A stretch of DNA of 50,378 nt from the NCBI GenBank assembly GCA_016779165.1, contig JADHOE010000006.1, forward strand, positions 1 through 50,378. Direction: 5' to 3'. The translations under genes were made by a program, and so were the position numbers. Positions 16,963-25,992 of this stretch are shown in pieces. This DNA comes from Candidatus Margulisiibacteriota bacterium (GTDB lineage: Bacteria; Margulisbacteria; Marinamargulisbacteria; UBA817). Within the stretch, counting starts at the first letter, position 1. Every line of letters starts with the position of its first letter. The notes below the pieces were generated by a model, which saw only the letters and a list, made by a program, of their open reading frames with translations, made no database searches and was not told the DNA's origin.

Positions 16963-18144
16963 TTACTTCATGGCAGCAGCCTTCAACTGTTTAAAAAGGA
17001 TAACATCTCGACCGCCTTGTATGTTAGTTCCATCACATGCTATAGCTATGTTACTGTATCCAGTAACTACGATATTTTCTGGGAAAGCACCAATTATTCT
17101 TGCTATTTCCTTTTTGTCACTTTTTTTTACAGCCTCAAGTAAGTCATTTAGTTCTGGATAGATTGCCAACTGTTTACAATTAACTTGTTCACGAGTAATT
17201 GGACATGTAGTGTTTCCCCTACCAAACCACTGTTGTATCTCGTGTAAACTAAATGTTTGACCAGTTGTTAAAATCACAGGATTACATAATAAGTGGCTAG
17301 AAATTGGACAGGTTAGTATTCCACGTATTTCTTCTAGCTGCCCACTTGTTACTTGAGGTTCCGAATCGAAGTCCAACATTTCTATCGGTTTACCCATGTC
17401 GAATACCCATTTAAACCAAATCCCACTACTGTATGTTAGAGTTCCTGTGCCATGCGGTTGTCCATTTTTGAATTCACCTTCATATGTTTCCCCATTGGGT
17501 TTTATCATTATTCCTTGGCCATTTCGCAGTCCATCTTTGAATTCACCTTCATATCTTTCCCCATTGGGTTTTATCATTATTCCTTGGCCATTTCGCAGTC
17601 CATCTTTGAATTCACCCATATACATTAGCCGCCCATCAGGGGATGTCAGTTTTCCTTTGCCATGCGGTTGCCAATTTTGGAATGGACCTTCATATGTGAT
17701 CCCATCAGCCCATGTTAGCATTCCTTTTGTGCCACTGGGTTGCCCATTTTTGAATGGGCCTGTATATGTGCTACCATCAGTGCATTTTAATACTCCTTCT
17801 GGATTTGGTATCCCCTCTCGAAATTCACCCTTATAACTTCGCCCATTAGTGTATGTTAGTATGCCTCTGCCATGCGGCTTCATATTTTTGAATGGGCCAA
17901 TATATGTGCTGTCATCAGCGTACGTTAGTACTCCGCCGACGGTGGGTTCCCCATTCTGGAATGGACCAATATATATGCTGCCATCGGTGTATTTCAGCGT
18001 TCCATTTTTGCCATTGGGCGTTCCATTTTGCAATGGGCCAATATATGTACTGTTATCAGAGTATGTTTTTACTCCTTCGCGATGTCGGACATCGACTGTG
18101 TTACCACTAAAACTTAAGCCATTAATCATATTTCTACCCCACAC
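16963..18144 (-). CDS. MORN-repeat protein with C-terminal U-box (E3 ubiquitin ligase-like)
   Basis: A 393-residue protein of eukaryotic architecture. Residues about 31-250 hold nine or ten MORN repeats of 23-24 residues (pattern YxGxFKNGxPxGxGxLTYxDG), which form flat beta-sheets that bind lipids or proteins. Residues about 276-340 match a U-box: LTCPISSHLLCNPVILTTGQTF, then IQQWF, TTCPITREQ and NDLLEAV. U-boxes recruit ubiquitin-loaded E2 enzymes, so an E3 ligase acting on eukaryotic proteins is inferred. Residues 341-393 are an unrecognised tail. There is no classical signal peptide, so export to a host would need a dedicated system. MORN units 7 and 8 arise from a 69-bp tandem duplication. 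Start GTG 18144; ATG 18129 is an alternative with GGGG upstream. It converges on the fic remnant. Confidence 0.8.
   Translation of the reverse strand: MWGRNMINGLSFSGNTVDVRHREGVKTYSDNSTYIGPLQNGTPNGKNGTLKYTDGSIYIGPFQNGEPTVGGVLTYADDSTYIGPFKNMKPHGRGILTYTNGRSYKGEFREGIPNPEGVLKCTDGSTYTGPFKNGQPSGTKGMLTWADGITYEGPFQNWQPHGKGKLTSPDGRLMYMGEFKDGLRNGQGIMIKPNGERYEGEFKDGLRNGQGIMIKPNGETYEGEFKNGQPHGTGTLTYSSGIWFKWVFDMGKPIEMLDFDSEPQVTSGQLEEIRGILTCPISSHLLCNPVILTTGQTFSLHEIQQWFGRGNTTCPITREQVNCKQLAIYPELNDLLEAVKKSDKKEIARIIGAFPENIVVTGYSNIAIACDGTNIQGGRDVILFKQLKAAAMK
17490..17627. repeat. 69-bp tandem duplication inside the MORN gene
   Basis: Two adjacent 69-base units (offset exactly 69, e.g. the A at 17494 and 17563) are almost identical and encode two 23-residue MORN repeats sharing GEFKDGLRNGQGIMIKPNG. 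The other MORN repeats are clearly diverged at DNA level, so this unit was duplicated recently. Confidence 0.8.
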
Positions 18145-18581
18145 AAAAATTTAGAACGTATTTAAGTTAACTAAATATCATTTCTAACTAATATCGTATG
18201 GAAAAGAAATTAATTTCAAAAAGGGTACGCCGTTTCATGCCAATCGATAAATAAATCATGCTATCAGTCATCACCATTATTATTGGATAATTCGGTCCAT
18301 GTAAATGAAAATAATCGATGCCGATAAAATCGAGCGGTTAATGATTTCCCAGTTTGATTGAACAGTAGTATGAAGCTTAAGCACATTAAACCTGAAAGAT
18401 TTTCTAGACTGAAATGCAACATTGTTAATCGCCTGAACGCCCGGGCATACGTAGAGCAATGTCCTTTTTCTAATGATTTTAGTTGCAGCTTTTTCAATAA
18501 TATTTTTTATTTCTTTACATCAACACCTACCAATTTTAGGAAAGCAAAAACAAAGAGAATAAGATTTCAAAGGAGAGTGCA
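18145..18581. other. 437-bp region without a recognisable gene
   Basis: Open frames here (for example 18264-18497 minus) have no recognisable motif, no good start and no family resemblance. The left edge must hold the promoter of the MORN/U-box gene and the right edge that of the lipoprotein; TTTACA-N17-TAGGAA near 18516-18545 is a weak candidate. No inverted repeat or tRNA was seen. Confidence 0.4.
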
Positions 18582-18773
18582 ATGAAAAAAATGATAACAC
18601 TATTTTTTGTATATTTACTTATTGGATGTGCATCCAAAACAAGCCAGAATTCAAACAATGCAAACTGCCCCATTAAAATGGGAATAAAAACCCGATGGTT
18701 TGAATCTGGAAGCTTATGGAAGGTGGTGGCAATAATGCCATTCGGCAGTTATTGGTTGGGTCGAATGACTTGA
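18582..18773 (+). CDS. Small lipoprotein, 63 residues
   Basis: Begins MKKMITLFFVYLLIGCAS: two lysines, a hydrophobic core and a lipobox with the modified Cys at residue 16. The mature part is short and unrecognised (NCPIKMGIKTRWFESGSLW, ending GSYWLGRMT). A strong AAAGGAG ribosome site precedes the ATG. The last 25 bases overlap the convergent sulfatase gene. The C-terminal part may simply read through the end of that gene, so the original protein could have been truncated. Confidence 0.6.
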   Translation: MKKMITLFFVYLLIGCASKTSQNSNNANCPIKMGIKTRWFESGSLWKVVAIMPFGSYWLGRMT

Positions 18774-20608
18774 TTGTTTTCAATGGCGGCCTGCGACCAA
18801 TACATGCGCTTCAAATCCTGACGAAATTGGGTGAGTTGATGGTCCGATAGCGTATGAATAATGGATGTTTGTTCTAGGGGGTCGTTTGTTAAATCATACA
18901 CAAACTCTTGTTCCGTCTTAGCAAAAAACCGGTATTTGTAAGGAAAACGAACCACACTAAAATGCTTGGCATAGGGCTGCACTAAAAAAATAGGGTGTTG
19001 CGGGGCATCTGAAAGCAGCGACTCCCCGCCAAAATGGGTGCTTGGCAATGCAATGCCCAAGGCATCCAGTATGGTTGGACCAATGTCCATCTGGGACCCT
19101 GCCTGTCGACTAACCCTTGGGCTCAACTGCGTTGGCCACGATATAAAGCAAGGAATGCGAAATGAATCTTCGTGGTACCCCGCTTCCAAATGGTAATTGC
19201 CATGCAGCCCCATGGGAAAGGCATGGTCTGCAGTGATAATAACCAGCGAATTATCCAACAATTGGCGCTTCTCCAAAGCTTCAAAAAACACCCGAATGCC
19301 GTCGTCCACCAATGCAATGGAATTGGCATAATGCTCTTGAATGCTGCTTGGTTCTGGATAAATGGGTCGGTCCTCGGCCGACATTGAGTTAAATGGAAAA
19401 TGATTGGCAATGGTAAATAATGTAAAAAAGCCAGGGCCTTTTTTTGAAACAGAATCAAAATACTCAAAAAAGCGTTTATAAAAAATGGCATCTTTAACAC
19501 CCCACCTTAATCGATGCTTGGCGTCATCCGGTGCCAGGAATGGTTTGACCGTCAAATAGTCGTCGTAGCCTCGTTGGGTTAAAAACGATGACGCGTTATC
19601 AAAGTTTGGGTTTTCATGCGCAGAAAATGCAATGGTTTGATACCCATTTGATTTTAATACAGATGCTACAGAGTCGATGGACAAATTGGGATACTTAACA
19701 AACGTTTTTCCTTTTAGCGAGGGAATGGTAGAAAAAAGCAAGGCAAAGTGCCCTTTCGCGGTTTGTATGGAATTGCCATAAAAGGTTGAAAAGCTGATGG
19801 ACCGTTCTTGCAATTGGTTCAGGAACGGGGTCAATGGGCGCCCATTGGAACTAATGTTATGAATAACATCGGCATTTAATGACTCAACAACAATCAAAAA
19901 CACATGCTGAGGCTTGGGTGCTGGGGCTGTCTTAGCTGAAGTATTGGGCTTTGACCGAATGAGTGGGTAGTGGTTGGGGGTCAATTGAACATTCAATGAT
20001 TGCTGGTCTCGGTAATAAAAGTAGCCCGATCGGATAAAGTTCATTAAGGGGTCCATGGCCTCAATTGGCAATAGAACCAGAATCCCATACATGCACCACG
20101 ATACCACCTTCTTTTTTAGTGGAATGATGGGTGGCGTGGCTCTGGTAATGGTTTGGTACTTGTACTCTAACCACGAAAATACCAAAAAAATAATCCCCCC
20201 ATATTGCAGGCCCTTGGCATCGAGTGAATGAATTAACACATCCAACGATTCTTGACTAAAGGCAATGCCAAAATTATCGGCAAGGACACTCCAATTTAAT
20301 GCATCATTTGAACCAAAGGTGTACGATGCACAGATGGTATACACAGCCAACCCCAGCATGGACAATGCAACATTGACCCATCGGCGTTGGGATGCATGTG
20401 CCAAACACTGAAACATGGCCAACACAGTCACCACACTCCATAAAATCAATAAAACAGACCCTAACGAAAATGCAAACCCACCCGTATCATTGGTGACAAA
20501 CACTTCGTACAGGTAGTACACCTGAAGCCCAGCCATGAACCATGAAAATCGGCCAATAGGAAGCGGCAATACGGATGACCACTGAATTCGTTTTATAAAA
20601 TTAAACAC
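18749..20608 (-). CDS. LtaS/phosphoglycerol transferase-like membrane sulfatase
   Basis: A 619-residue alkaline-phosphatase-superfamily protein. The N-terminus has about five membrane helices (22-39, 48-66, 79-98, 130-146, 170-186), followed by an external sulfatase domain (about 235-600). Metal and nucleophile motifs are visible: FLIVVESLNAD (acidic ligand), the Thr in GNSIQTAKGHFALLFST, and ITADHAFPMGLHGN (Asp-His ligands) with a later HEDSFRIP. In this family, enzymes move glycerol-phosphate or phosphoethanolamine onto lipids or polymers; the exact donor and acceptor cannot be read from sequence. The start is GTG, with TATACT ending eight bases upstream. It overlaps the small lipoprotein gene at its 3' end. 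Confidence 0.85.
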   Translation of the reverse strand: MFNFIKRIQWSSVLPLPIGRFSWFMAGLQVYYLYEVFVTNDTGGFAFSLGSVLLILWSVVTVLAMFQCLAHASQRRWVNVALSMLGLAVYTICASYTFGSNDALNWSVLADNFGIAFSQESLDVLIHSLDAKGLQYGGIIFLVFSWLEYKYQTITRATPPIIPLKKKVVSWCMYGILVLLPIEAMDPLMNFIRSGYFYYRDQQSLNVQLTPNHYPLIRSKPNTSAKTAPAPKPQHVFLIVVESLNADVIHNISSNGRPLTPFLNQLQERSISFSTFYGNSIQTAKGHFALLFSTIPSLKGKTFVKYPNLSIDSVASVLKSNGYQTIAFSAHENPNFDNASSFLTQRGYDDYLTVKPFLAPDDAKHRLRWGVKDAIFYKRFFEYFDSVSKKGPGFFTLFTIANHFPFNSMSAEDRPIYPEPSSIQEHYANSIALVDDGIRVFFEALEKRQLLDNSLVIITADHAFPMGLHGNYHLEAGYHEDSFRIPCFISWPTQLSPRVSRQAGSQMDIGPTILDALGIALPSTHFGGESLLSDAPQHPIFLVQPYAKHFSVVRFPYKYRFFAKTEQEFVYDLTNDPLEQTSIIHTLSDHQLTQFRQDLKRMYWSQAAIENNQVIRPNQ

Positions 20609-20622
20609 TGATTCAAAGTATA
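20609..20622 (-). promoter_or_regulatory. Candidate near-leaderless promoter of the sulfatase gene
   Basis: On the minus strand TATACT (20617-20622), eight bases, then GTG at 20608. Same arrangement as ftsK. Confidence 0.4.
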
Positions 20623-20662
20623 CTAAACGGGGGTATGTGAGGCAATTAGAACGGCCATTTGG

Positions 20663-22399
20663 TTATTGCTTGGCAGGGGGAACATCAAAATAATCAATCA
20701 ACACTTTGGCCACCTCTGAAAATAATGGCGCAGCGGCTGTTGATCCCCAAATGGTGGTACCAGGCTCATCAATGGCCACTAGAATGGCGTACTGTGGCTG
20801 GTCAATTGGCAATAACCCAATGAATGATGCAATATAGGCACCCTCTTTGTAGCCCCCCCCCTGCTCCAAAGGTTTTTGCGCCGTGCCTGTTTTTCCCCCC
20901 ACACGATACCCAGACACTGCAGCATACCGACCAGACCCATGGTTCACCACGTCTTCCATGGCGTCGCGAACATGTTTAGCCGTTTTTGAGGAAACAATTC
21001 GTTGCTCACGGTACTGCGATGGTTTATAGATTGTTAAATGGTTATGATCCGTCAAATGTTTAACGACCCGAGGTTCAATTAAACGCCCCCCATTGCCAAT
21101 GGCCGATACAGCGCGGATCATTTGCAAGGACGTCACACCAATGCCTTGGCCAAACGACATCACAGCAGAATCAATGGGCGTCACTTGATCAATTGAGCGC
21201 AATAACCCTTTGGTTTCGCCAGGCAAATGAATACGGGATTTTTGGCCAAACCCAAAGGCCTGAATGTAACTTAAAAAAGCATCGGCCCCCATTTTTTGTG
21301 CCAACAACGTGGTGCCCACGTTCATGGATTTTACCAAAATGTCATTGGCAGTGTAATGGGTTGGGGCATCCGGCTTTCGCTTTTTTGCTTCCTTAATGCG
21401 GCGACGAGCAATCACAATGGTTTCGGGAACTTCTAGAATGGTGCCCGGCGTCACCATCTTTTCCTCTAACGCCGCTGCATACGTAACAATTTTAAAAATG
21501 CTGCCCGGCTCAAACACATCAACAATGCATGAGTTCTTAAGGACCTCATGGGGCTCTTTTTGAAACTGATTGGGGTTAAAATAAGGGTAATTGGCCATGG
21601 CTAAAATATCCCCATTTTTAACATCCATCACAATGACTTGCCCAGAAGATGCCTCAACACGATCGATGGCTTGCGTTAACAATTGCTCCACTAAAAATTG
21701 GACACGATAATCAATGGTTAACACGACATGCCCACCCTTCATTGAACTTGCTTCGATGCCTTTTTCACTTTGACTAAACCCTTTGGCACGGCCAATCAAC
21801 TGCTTATTGGACGAAATCATGCGCACACCTCTTGGGTCGCCATTAATGATGTAGTACCCATGCTCACCTGTTAAAAATTCGTCAAACTCATATTCCAACC
21901 CACCCAACCCTGCATCGGTGCCAACAAACCCAAGCACATCAGACAGCAATGCATTATTGGGGTACACCCGGCGCTCTTCTTGCAACACATTCAATTGCTG
22001 GGGCAACCACGCGTCTAAGGGGGCAATGTCAATGTCATCCAACTTTCGCTTTAACCAAACAAAAGTTCGATCATTGTTTATTTTTTGAAACACTTCATCC
22101 GACGTCATGTTTAAGTGTGGGGCCACCTGATCTGAAAATCGGCGTTTATTGGCAATATTTCTTGGCGATGCATATACCGATTGCACCGGTCGACTCATGG
22201 CCAAAGGGTGAAGGTTTCGATCCAATATTTGACCACGGCTGGTATCAATTTTGATCAGCTTTTGGATTTGTTTTTGAGATCGGTTTAAAAAGTAGTCATG
22301 CTTCGCCACCATCAGAAACACCAAGCGCCCAACAATGCACACCACCACCACAAAAAAACAAACAATTAATACTAAAAAACGGGAACGAAATGGCGTCAT
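20663..22399 (-). CDS. ftsI: Class B penicillin-binding protein, FtsI type
   Basis: Septal peptidoglycan transpeptidase. The 578-residue protein has one N-terminal membrane helix (about 9-31), the class B dimerisation domain (about 50-200), and a transpeptidase domain with the three active-site motifs in order: SIFK (S300-K303), SMN (358-360) and KTG (503-505, GGKTGTAQKP). No PASTA domains follow. The short FtsL-like gene directly upstream supports FtsI over the elongation PBP2. The gene overlaps it by four bases. Confidence 0.92.
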   Translation of the reverse strand: MTPFRSRFLVLIVCFFVVVVCIVGRLVFLMVAKHDYFLNRSQKQIQKLIKIDTSRGQILDRNLHPLAMSRPVQSVYASPRNIANKRRFSDQVAPHLNMTSDEVFQKINNDRTFVWLKRKLDDIDIAPLDAWLPQQLNVLQEERRVYPNNALLSDVLGFVGTDAGLGGLEYEFDEFLTGEHGYYIINGDPRGVRMISSNKQLIGRAKGFSQSEKGIEASSMKGGHVVLTIDYRVQFLVEQLLTQAIDRVEASSGQVIVMDVKNGDILAMANYPYFNPNQFQKEPHEVLKNSCIVDVFEPGSIFKIVTYAAALEEKMVTPGTILEVPETIVIARRRIKEAKKRKPDAPTHYTANDILVKSMNVGTTLLAQKMGADAFLSYIQAFGFGQKSRIHLPGETKGLLRSIDQVTPIDSAVMSFGQGIGVTSLQMIRAVSAIGNGGRLIEPRVVKHLTDHNHLTIYKPSQYREQRIVSSKTAKHVRDAMEDVVNHGSGRYAAVSGYRVGGKTGTAQKPLEQGGGYKEGAYIASFIGLLPIDQPQYAILVAIDEPGTTIWGSTAAAPLFSEVAKVLIDYFDVPPAKQ

Positions 22400-22689
22400 C
22401 GAGGGGTAATATCGGTATTTGTAAACCCATAAATATTGGTTTGTCGAACCATGCCCAGTGATATTGTGGCTTTTTCATGAATTTTATCCAAACTTGTTTG
22501 TTGATAATACGACAGCTCCATTAAGTGTGTTTTTTGCTCCAATGCTTGCAAGTCCAAGGTCAGTCGCTGCAGTGATTGCGTTAACCGAAACGTTCGTACG
22601 TTAAAATTCAAATTAACAAACAACAACCCAATCGAACACACCACGAATAATGCACTCATTCGATACCGTTTATTGGGGCTTGCAGGCAT
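22396..22689 (-). CDS. ftsL: FtsL-like division protein
   Basis: A 97-residue bitopic protein: short basic N-terminus, one membrane helix (about 13-29, ALFVVCSIGLLFVNL), then a periplasmic coiled coil (about 35-80, LTQSLQRLTLDLQALEQK). That layout and the position directly before ftsI are typical of FtsL, which bridges FtsI/FtsW and the division complex; sequence alone is too diverged to prove it. It overlaps gatB by 20 bases at its start and ftsI by 4 at its end. Confidence 0.7.
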   Translation of the reverse strand: MPASPNKRYRMSALFVVCSIGLLFVNLNFNVRTFRLTQSLQRLTLDLQALEQKTHLMELSYYQQTSLDKIHEKATISLGMVRQTNIYGFTNTDITPR

Positions 22690-24106
22690 CTAAAATAAGC
22701 GCTAAAACAGCATCGGGGTTTGCCCGGCCTTGGGTCTTTTTCATGATTTGGCCCATTAGAAAATTAGCTGAATTGGTTTTGCCATTTTTGATTTTCTCAA
22801 CCACATCTGGGTGTTCGTTTAGCACCGCGTCAACCATTGTTGTTAATTCTGTTTGATCGGATATTTGCCCGCCACCCATGGCCTTTATGGCATCGTCCAA
22901 GGGGGTCCCCTTCACAAGCACTGGCAATAAATCTTTCACCATTTTTGTGGATACATCGTTGGCACTGCATCGATCCACCAATTCCGCAAATACCTGGGGC
23001 GCTTGCGTTATTGGGGTGTTGGATTCTTTAATTAACGCATTTAAGTCGCCCACTACCCATTTTGATAAATCTTTTGGAGTGGCTTTTTTTAAGTGGGCAC
23101 ATGACGCCTCAAATAGATCAAATAATGGTCGGTTTTGAAGGTATACTTTTATGTCGTGCGCCGGCAATGCCAAGATTGTGCTATACCGCTCTTGAATGGC
23201 GTCTGGAAGCTCTGGCATGCTGCTTTTAATAGCAGCAATGGTGGAAGCAGTCACAATCAAGGGTTGCAAGTCAGGGTCAGGAAAATACCGGTAATCATGG
23301 GCGTTCTCTTTGCTTCGTAGAGGGGTTGTTTCACCAGACGTGTCATCGAAATTCATGGTTTGTTGAACAATGGCTCCCCCAGATGAAATCACTGAAATTT
23401 GACGATTAATTTCAAATTCAACGGCGCGCTCAATGCTTCGAAATGAGTTTAAGTTTTTAACTTCAGTGCGCGTACCAAACGCGGATTCCCCCACGGGACG
23501 AACCGAGATATTGGCGTCGCACCGAAATGATCCTTTTTCTAGGTCACCATCACAAACCCCAATAAACGTTAAGATTTGATGCACCTTTTCCATGTACGCC
23601 CTGGCTTCTTGTGCAGTGCGGATATCCGGCTCCGACACAATTTCAATCAACGGAACGCCAGCACGGTTCAAATCGGCCGCAGAAGACGTTGCACCTGCAA
23701 TGCCATCGGCCCCCTGGTGGTTCAATTTTCCGGCATCTTCTTCCATATGAATTCGGGTAATGCGTACGGTTTTATTAAGGTCGATTAAATGAACACGGCC
23801 ACCCAAGCAAATGGGATGCTCAAATTGTGAAATTTGATACCCCTTGGGCAAATCTGCGTAAAAGTAATTTTTGCGTGCCCATATGGATCGCTCTTGAATC
23901 TCACAGTCAAGGGCAATACCCGCCATAATGGCCAATTGAACTGCCTCTTTATTTAAGACTGGTAATGCGCCTGGCAGCCCCAAACTAACAGGGGACACAT
24001 TGGTATTCGGGAGTTGACCAAATTCTGTGGATGCCGTGCAAAACAATTTTGATTTCGTATTCAATTGGGCGTGAATTTCAAGCCCAATGACTGGTTCAAA
24101 CTGCAT
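22670..24106 (-). CDS. gatB: Asp/Glu-tRNA amidotransferase subunit B
   Basis: The GatB subunit binds misacylated Glu-tRNA(Gln) or Asp-tRNA(Asn), phosphorylates it and transamidates it with ammonia from GatA. The 478-residue length is normal. Landmarks: the N-terminal GLEIHAQLNTKSKLFC with the zinc-site Cys, DLPKGYQISQFEHPI, the IHMEEDAGKLNH motif, and the C-terminal YqeY-like tail ending KTQGRANPDAV. A GGAG precedes the ATG. It overlaps gatA by 11 bases. Confidence 0.96.
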   Translation of the reverse strand: MQFEPVIGLEIHAQLNTKSKLFCTASTEFGQLPNTNVSPVSLGLPGALPVLNKEAVQLAIMAGIALDCEIQERSIWARKNYFYADLPKGYQISQFEHPICLGGRVHLIDLNKTVRITRIHMEEDAGKLNHQGADGIAGATSSAADLNRAGVPLIEIVSEPDIRTAQEARAYMEKVHQILTFIGVCDGDLEKGSFRCDANISVRPVGESAFGTRTEVKNLNSFRSIERAVEFEINRQISVISSGGAIVQQTMNFDDTSGETTPLRSKENAHDYRYFPDPDLQPLIVTASTIAAIKSSMPELPDAIQERYSTILALPAHDIKVYLQNRPLFDLFEASCAHLKKATPKDLSKWVVGDLNALIKESNTPITQAPQVFAELVDRCSANDVSTKMVKDLLPVLVKGTPLDDAIKAMGGGQISDQTELTTMVDAVLNEHPDVVEKIKNGKTNSANFLMGQIMKKTQGRANPDAVLALILDACKPQ

Positions 24107-25571
24107 TCAATGCTCCTTCAATATTTAGCTGATGTTTTGGTTTAAATTGAATAGCAGATTCCACCAAATGTGCCGCACGCATTAACTCACGCTCTTGAAA
24201 CCAAGGTGCAATCATTTGAAACCCTATTGGCATCCCATTGGCATCCAGCCCACATGGCAACGACAACGCAGGAAGCCCTGCTAGATTCACCGGTATCGTG
24301 GCAATATCCGATAAATACATGCTCATTGGATCATTCAAATGCGCCCCTTTTTTAAACGCTGTTGTTGGCGCCGTTGGGGTGCATATTAAATCATATGCAC
24401 TAAAGGCATTGGTATACGTGTCTGTCACCACAGAGCGCATCTGCTGTGCTTTTCCGTAATACGCATCGTAATAACCCGAACTCAGCACATACGTGCCTAA
24501 AATAATACGCCGCTTAACCTCGTCACCAAACCCTTCGTCTCTTGATGTTTGAATCATCTGCTTTAATGTGGCGGCATTCGTGTTTCGATGCCCATACCGA
24601 ACCCCATCAAACCGGCTTAGGTTGGATGACGCTTCCGCAGGGGCAATAATGTAATATGTCGCCAAAGATTCATCTAAAATTGGAAAATCAAACAACTCAA
24701 CGTGAGCACCCAAGGCAGCCATTTGATCAAGAACCGCTTGAATGGCCTGTTTGACATCTGGTGCAATGTGATCACTCATCAGTTCATTAGGAACCCCAAT
24801 GCGCTTGCCCTTGAACGATTCTAAATTTAATTCAGAGCTTACGGGACCAAGGGGCTGGGCATTGGATGTCGAATCATTGGGGTCAAACCCACAAATGGCC
24901 TCTAAGGCATACGCCGCGTCTTCTACTGATTGAGTAAAGGGGCCAATTTGATCCAACGATGAGGCAAATGCAACCAACCCATAACGAGACACTCGACCAT
25001 AGGTTGGCTTTAGCCCCACAACCCCACAAAACGAGGCTGGCTGACGAATGGACCCGCCAGTATCGGAGCCCAAGCTAAACGGGACCAACCCACTGGCAAC
25101 CGCTGCTGCAGAACCACCAGACGACCCCCCAGATACGGCATCTAAATTCCAAGGATTGGACACCGGGCCATAAAATGAATGCTCATTTGATGACCCCATG
25201 GCAAATTCATCCATATTGGTTCTGCCAACCGGCACAAAGCCATGGCCCATGGCATTAAGCACCGCTGTTGCGGTGTAAGGTGACCGATAGTTTTGAAGCA
25301 TTTTTGATGCGCAGGACACATGCTCCCCTTCTAGGCACATGTTATCTTTTATAGCCATGGGTATGCCAGCAAATGGCGGTAACGTCTCACCATTTGCAAT
25401 GGCCTTATCCTGTTGCTTTGCAATTGATATTGCTTGATCATTAAACGATTCAATAAACGCATTGGTATCGTTATTCTTTGATGCAATGCCAGCCAATACA
25501 TACCGAATTAATTCTTCACACCCCAGGCGTTTTGTTTGAATTAAATTGGCCAAGGCTTTGAGTGTGGTCAT
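24096..25571 (-). CDS. gatA: Asp/Glu-tRNA amidotransferase subunit A
   Basis: Amidase that hydrolyses glutamine and channels ammonia to GatB. The 491-residue protein has the Ser-cisSer-Lys catalytic elements: Lys in AIKDNM, the glycine-serine segment GGSSGGSAAAVASG, and SDTGGSIRQPASF with the nucleophilic Ser. Middle gene of gatC-gatA-gatB; ATG overlaps the gatC stop by four bases. Confidence 0.96.
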   Translation of the reverse strand: MTTLKALANLIQTKRLGCEELIRYVLAGIASKNNDTNAFIESFNDQAISIAKQQDKAIANGETLPPFAGIPMAIKDNMCLEGEHVSCASKMLQNYRSPYTATAVLNAMGHGFVPVGRTNMDEFAMGSSNEHSFYGPVSNPWNLDAVSGGSSGGSAAAVASGLVPFSLGSDTGGSIRQPASFCGVVGLKPTYGRVSRYGLVAFASSLDQIGPFTQSVEDAAYALEAICGFDPNDSTSNAQPLGPVSSELNLESFKGKRIGVPNELMSDHIAPDVKQAIQAVLDQMAALGAHVELFDFPILDESLATYYIIAPAEASSNLSRFDGVRYGHRNTNAATLKQMIQTSRDEGFGDEVKRRIILGTYVLSSGYYDAYYGKAQQMRSVVTDTYTNAFSAYDLICTPTAPTTAFKKGAHLNDPMSMYLSDIATIPVNLAGLPALSLPCGLDANGMPIGFQMIAPWFQERELMRAAHLVESAIQFKPKHQLNIEGALNAV

Positions 25572-25846
25572 GATGCTATTTTGGGAACCACAAACCCTTC
25601 TGCTGAATAATCTGGTGCATTTTCAACCATTAAATCGTGTTGAAACGATTGTGGTTGGTCGTCCCGCTGAATAGCAACCGCTTGCAACGGTGATTCATGC
25701 TGTGATTGTGCCGGCATTGGCCGGGCGTTCAATACGTCCATATAGGTAAGAATGGTTTGAATTTGCTTTGAAAACTCGTTTTTTTGGTCTTGATTTAACG
25801 ACAGGGCACTCAACTCACAAATGGCATCGATATCAATGTTTGTCAT
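25568..25846 (-). CDS. gatC: Asp/Glu-tRNA amidotransferase subunit C
   Basis: GatC stabilises the GatA-GatB complex. From the ATG at 25846 the product is 92 residues, the usual length, with the family N-terminus (ICELSALSLNQDQKNEFSKQ then ILTYMDVLN) and the C-terminal PDYSAEGFVVPKI. The open frame continues upstream to 25936, but TATGAT ends six bases before this ATG and the added residues have no family match, so the short form is chosen. Confidence 0.93.
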   Translation of the reverse strand: MTNIDIDAICELSALSLNQDQKNEFSKQIQTILTYMDVLNARPMPAQSQHESPLQAVAIQRDDQPQSFQHDLMVENAPDYSAEGFVVPKIAS

Positions 25847-25881
25847 AGACAAATCATACTTGAATTGTGGCAACCAAACAA
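25847..25881 (-). promoter_or_regulatory. Candidate leaderless promoter of the gatCAB-ftsL-ftsI operon
   Basis: On the minus strand: TTGTTT (25876-25881), a 17-base spacer, TATGAT (25853-25858), six bases, ATG at 25846. This is the best complete example of the pattern in the window. Confidence 0.6.
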
Positions 25882-25979
25882 CTGAAAAACTGTTAAAAAT
25901 CACCATAAATACCGATAATCCTTTGTTTGATTTCAACTCCTCAATTCATAAAAATAACCATGAATCACCAAATAATTGG

Positions 25980-25992
25980 TACAATGAATCCA
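25980..25992 (+). promoter_or_regulatory. Candidate leaderless promoter of the GST-like gene
   Basis: TACAAT (25980-25985), six bases, ATG at 25992. No clear -35 and no Shine-Dalgarno. Confidence 0.5.

Noticed and set aside
18264-18497. 77-residue minus-strand frame in the gap before the small lipoprotein
   Set aside because: No motif, no ribosome site and unlike its neighbours; nothing supports translation.
25821-25991. Upstream extension of the GST-like frame
   Set aside because: The extra residues run through the divergent promoter region and do not match the family; the start at 25992 fits both promoter and family N-terminus.
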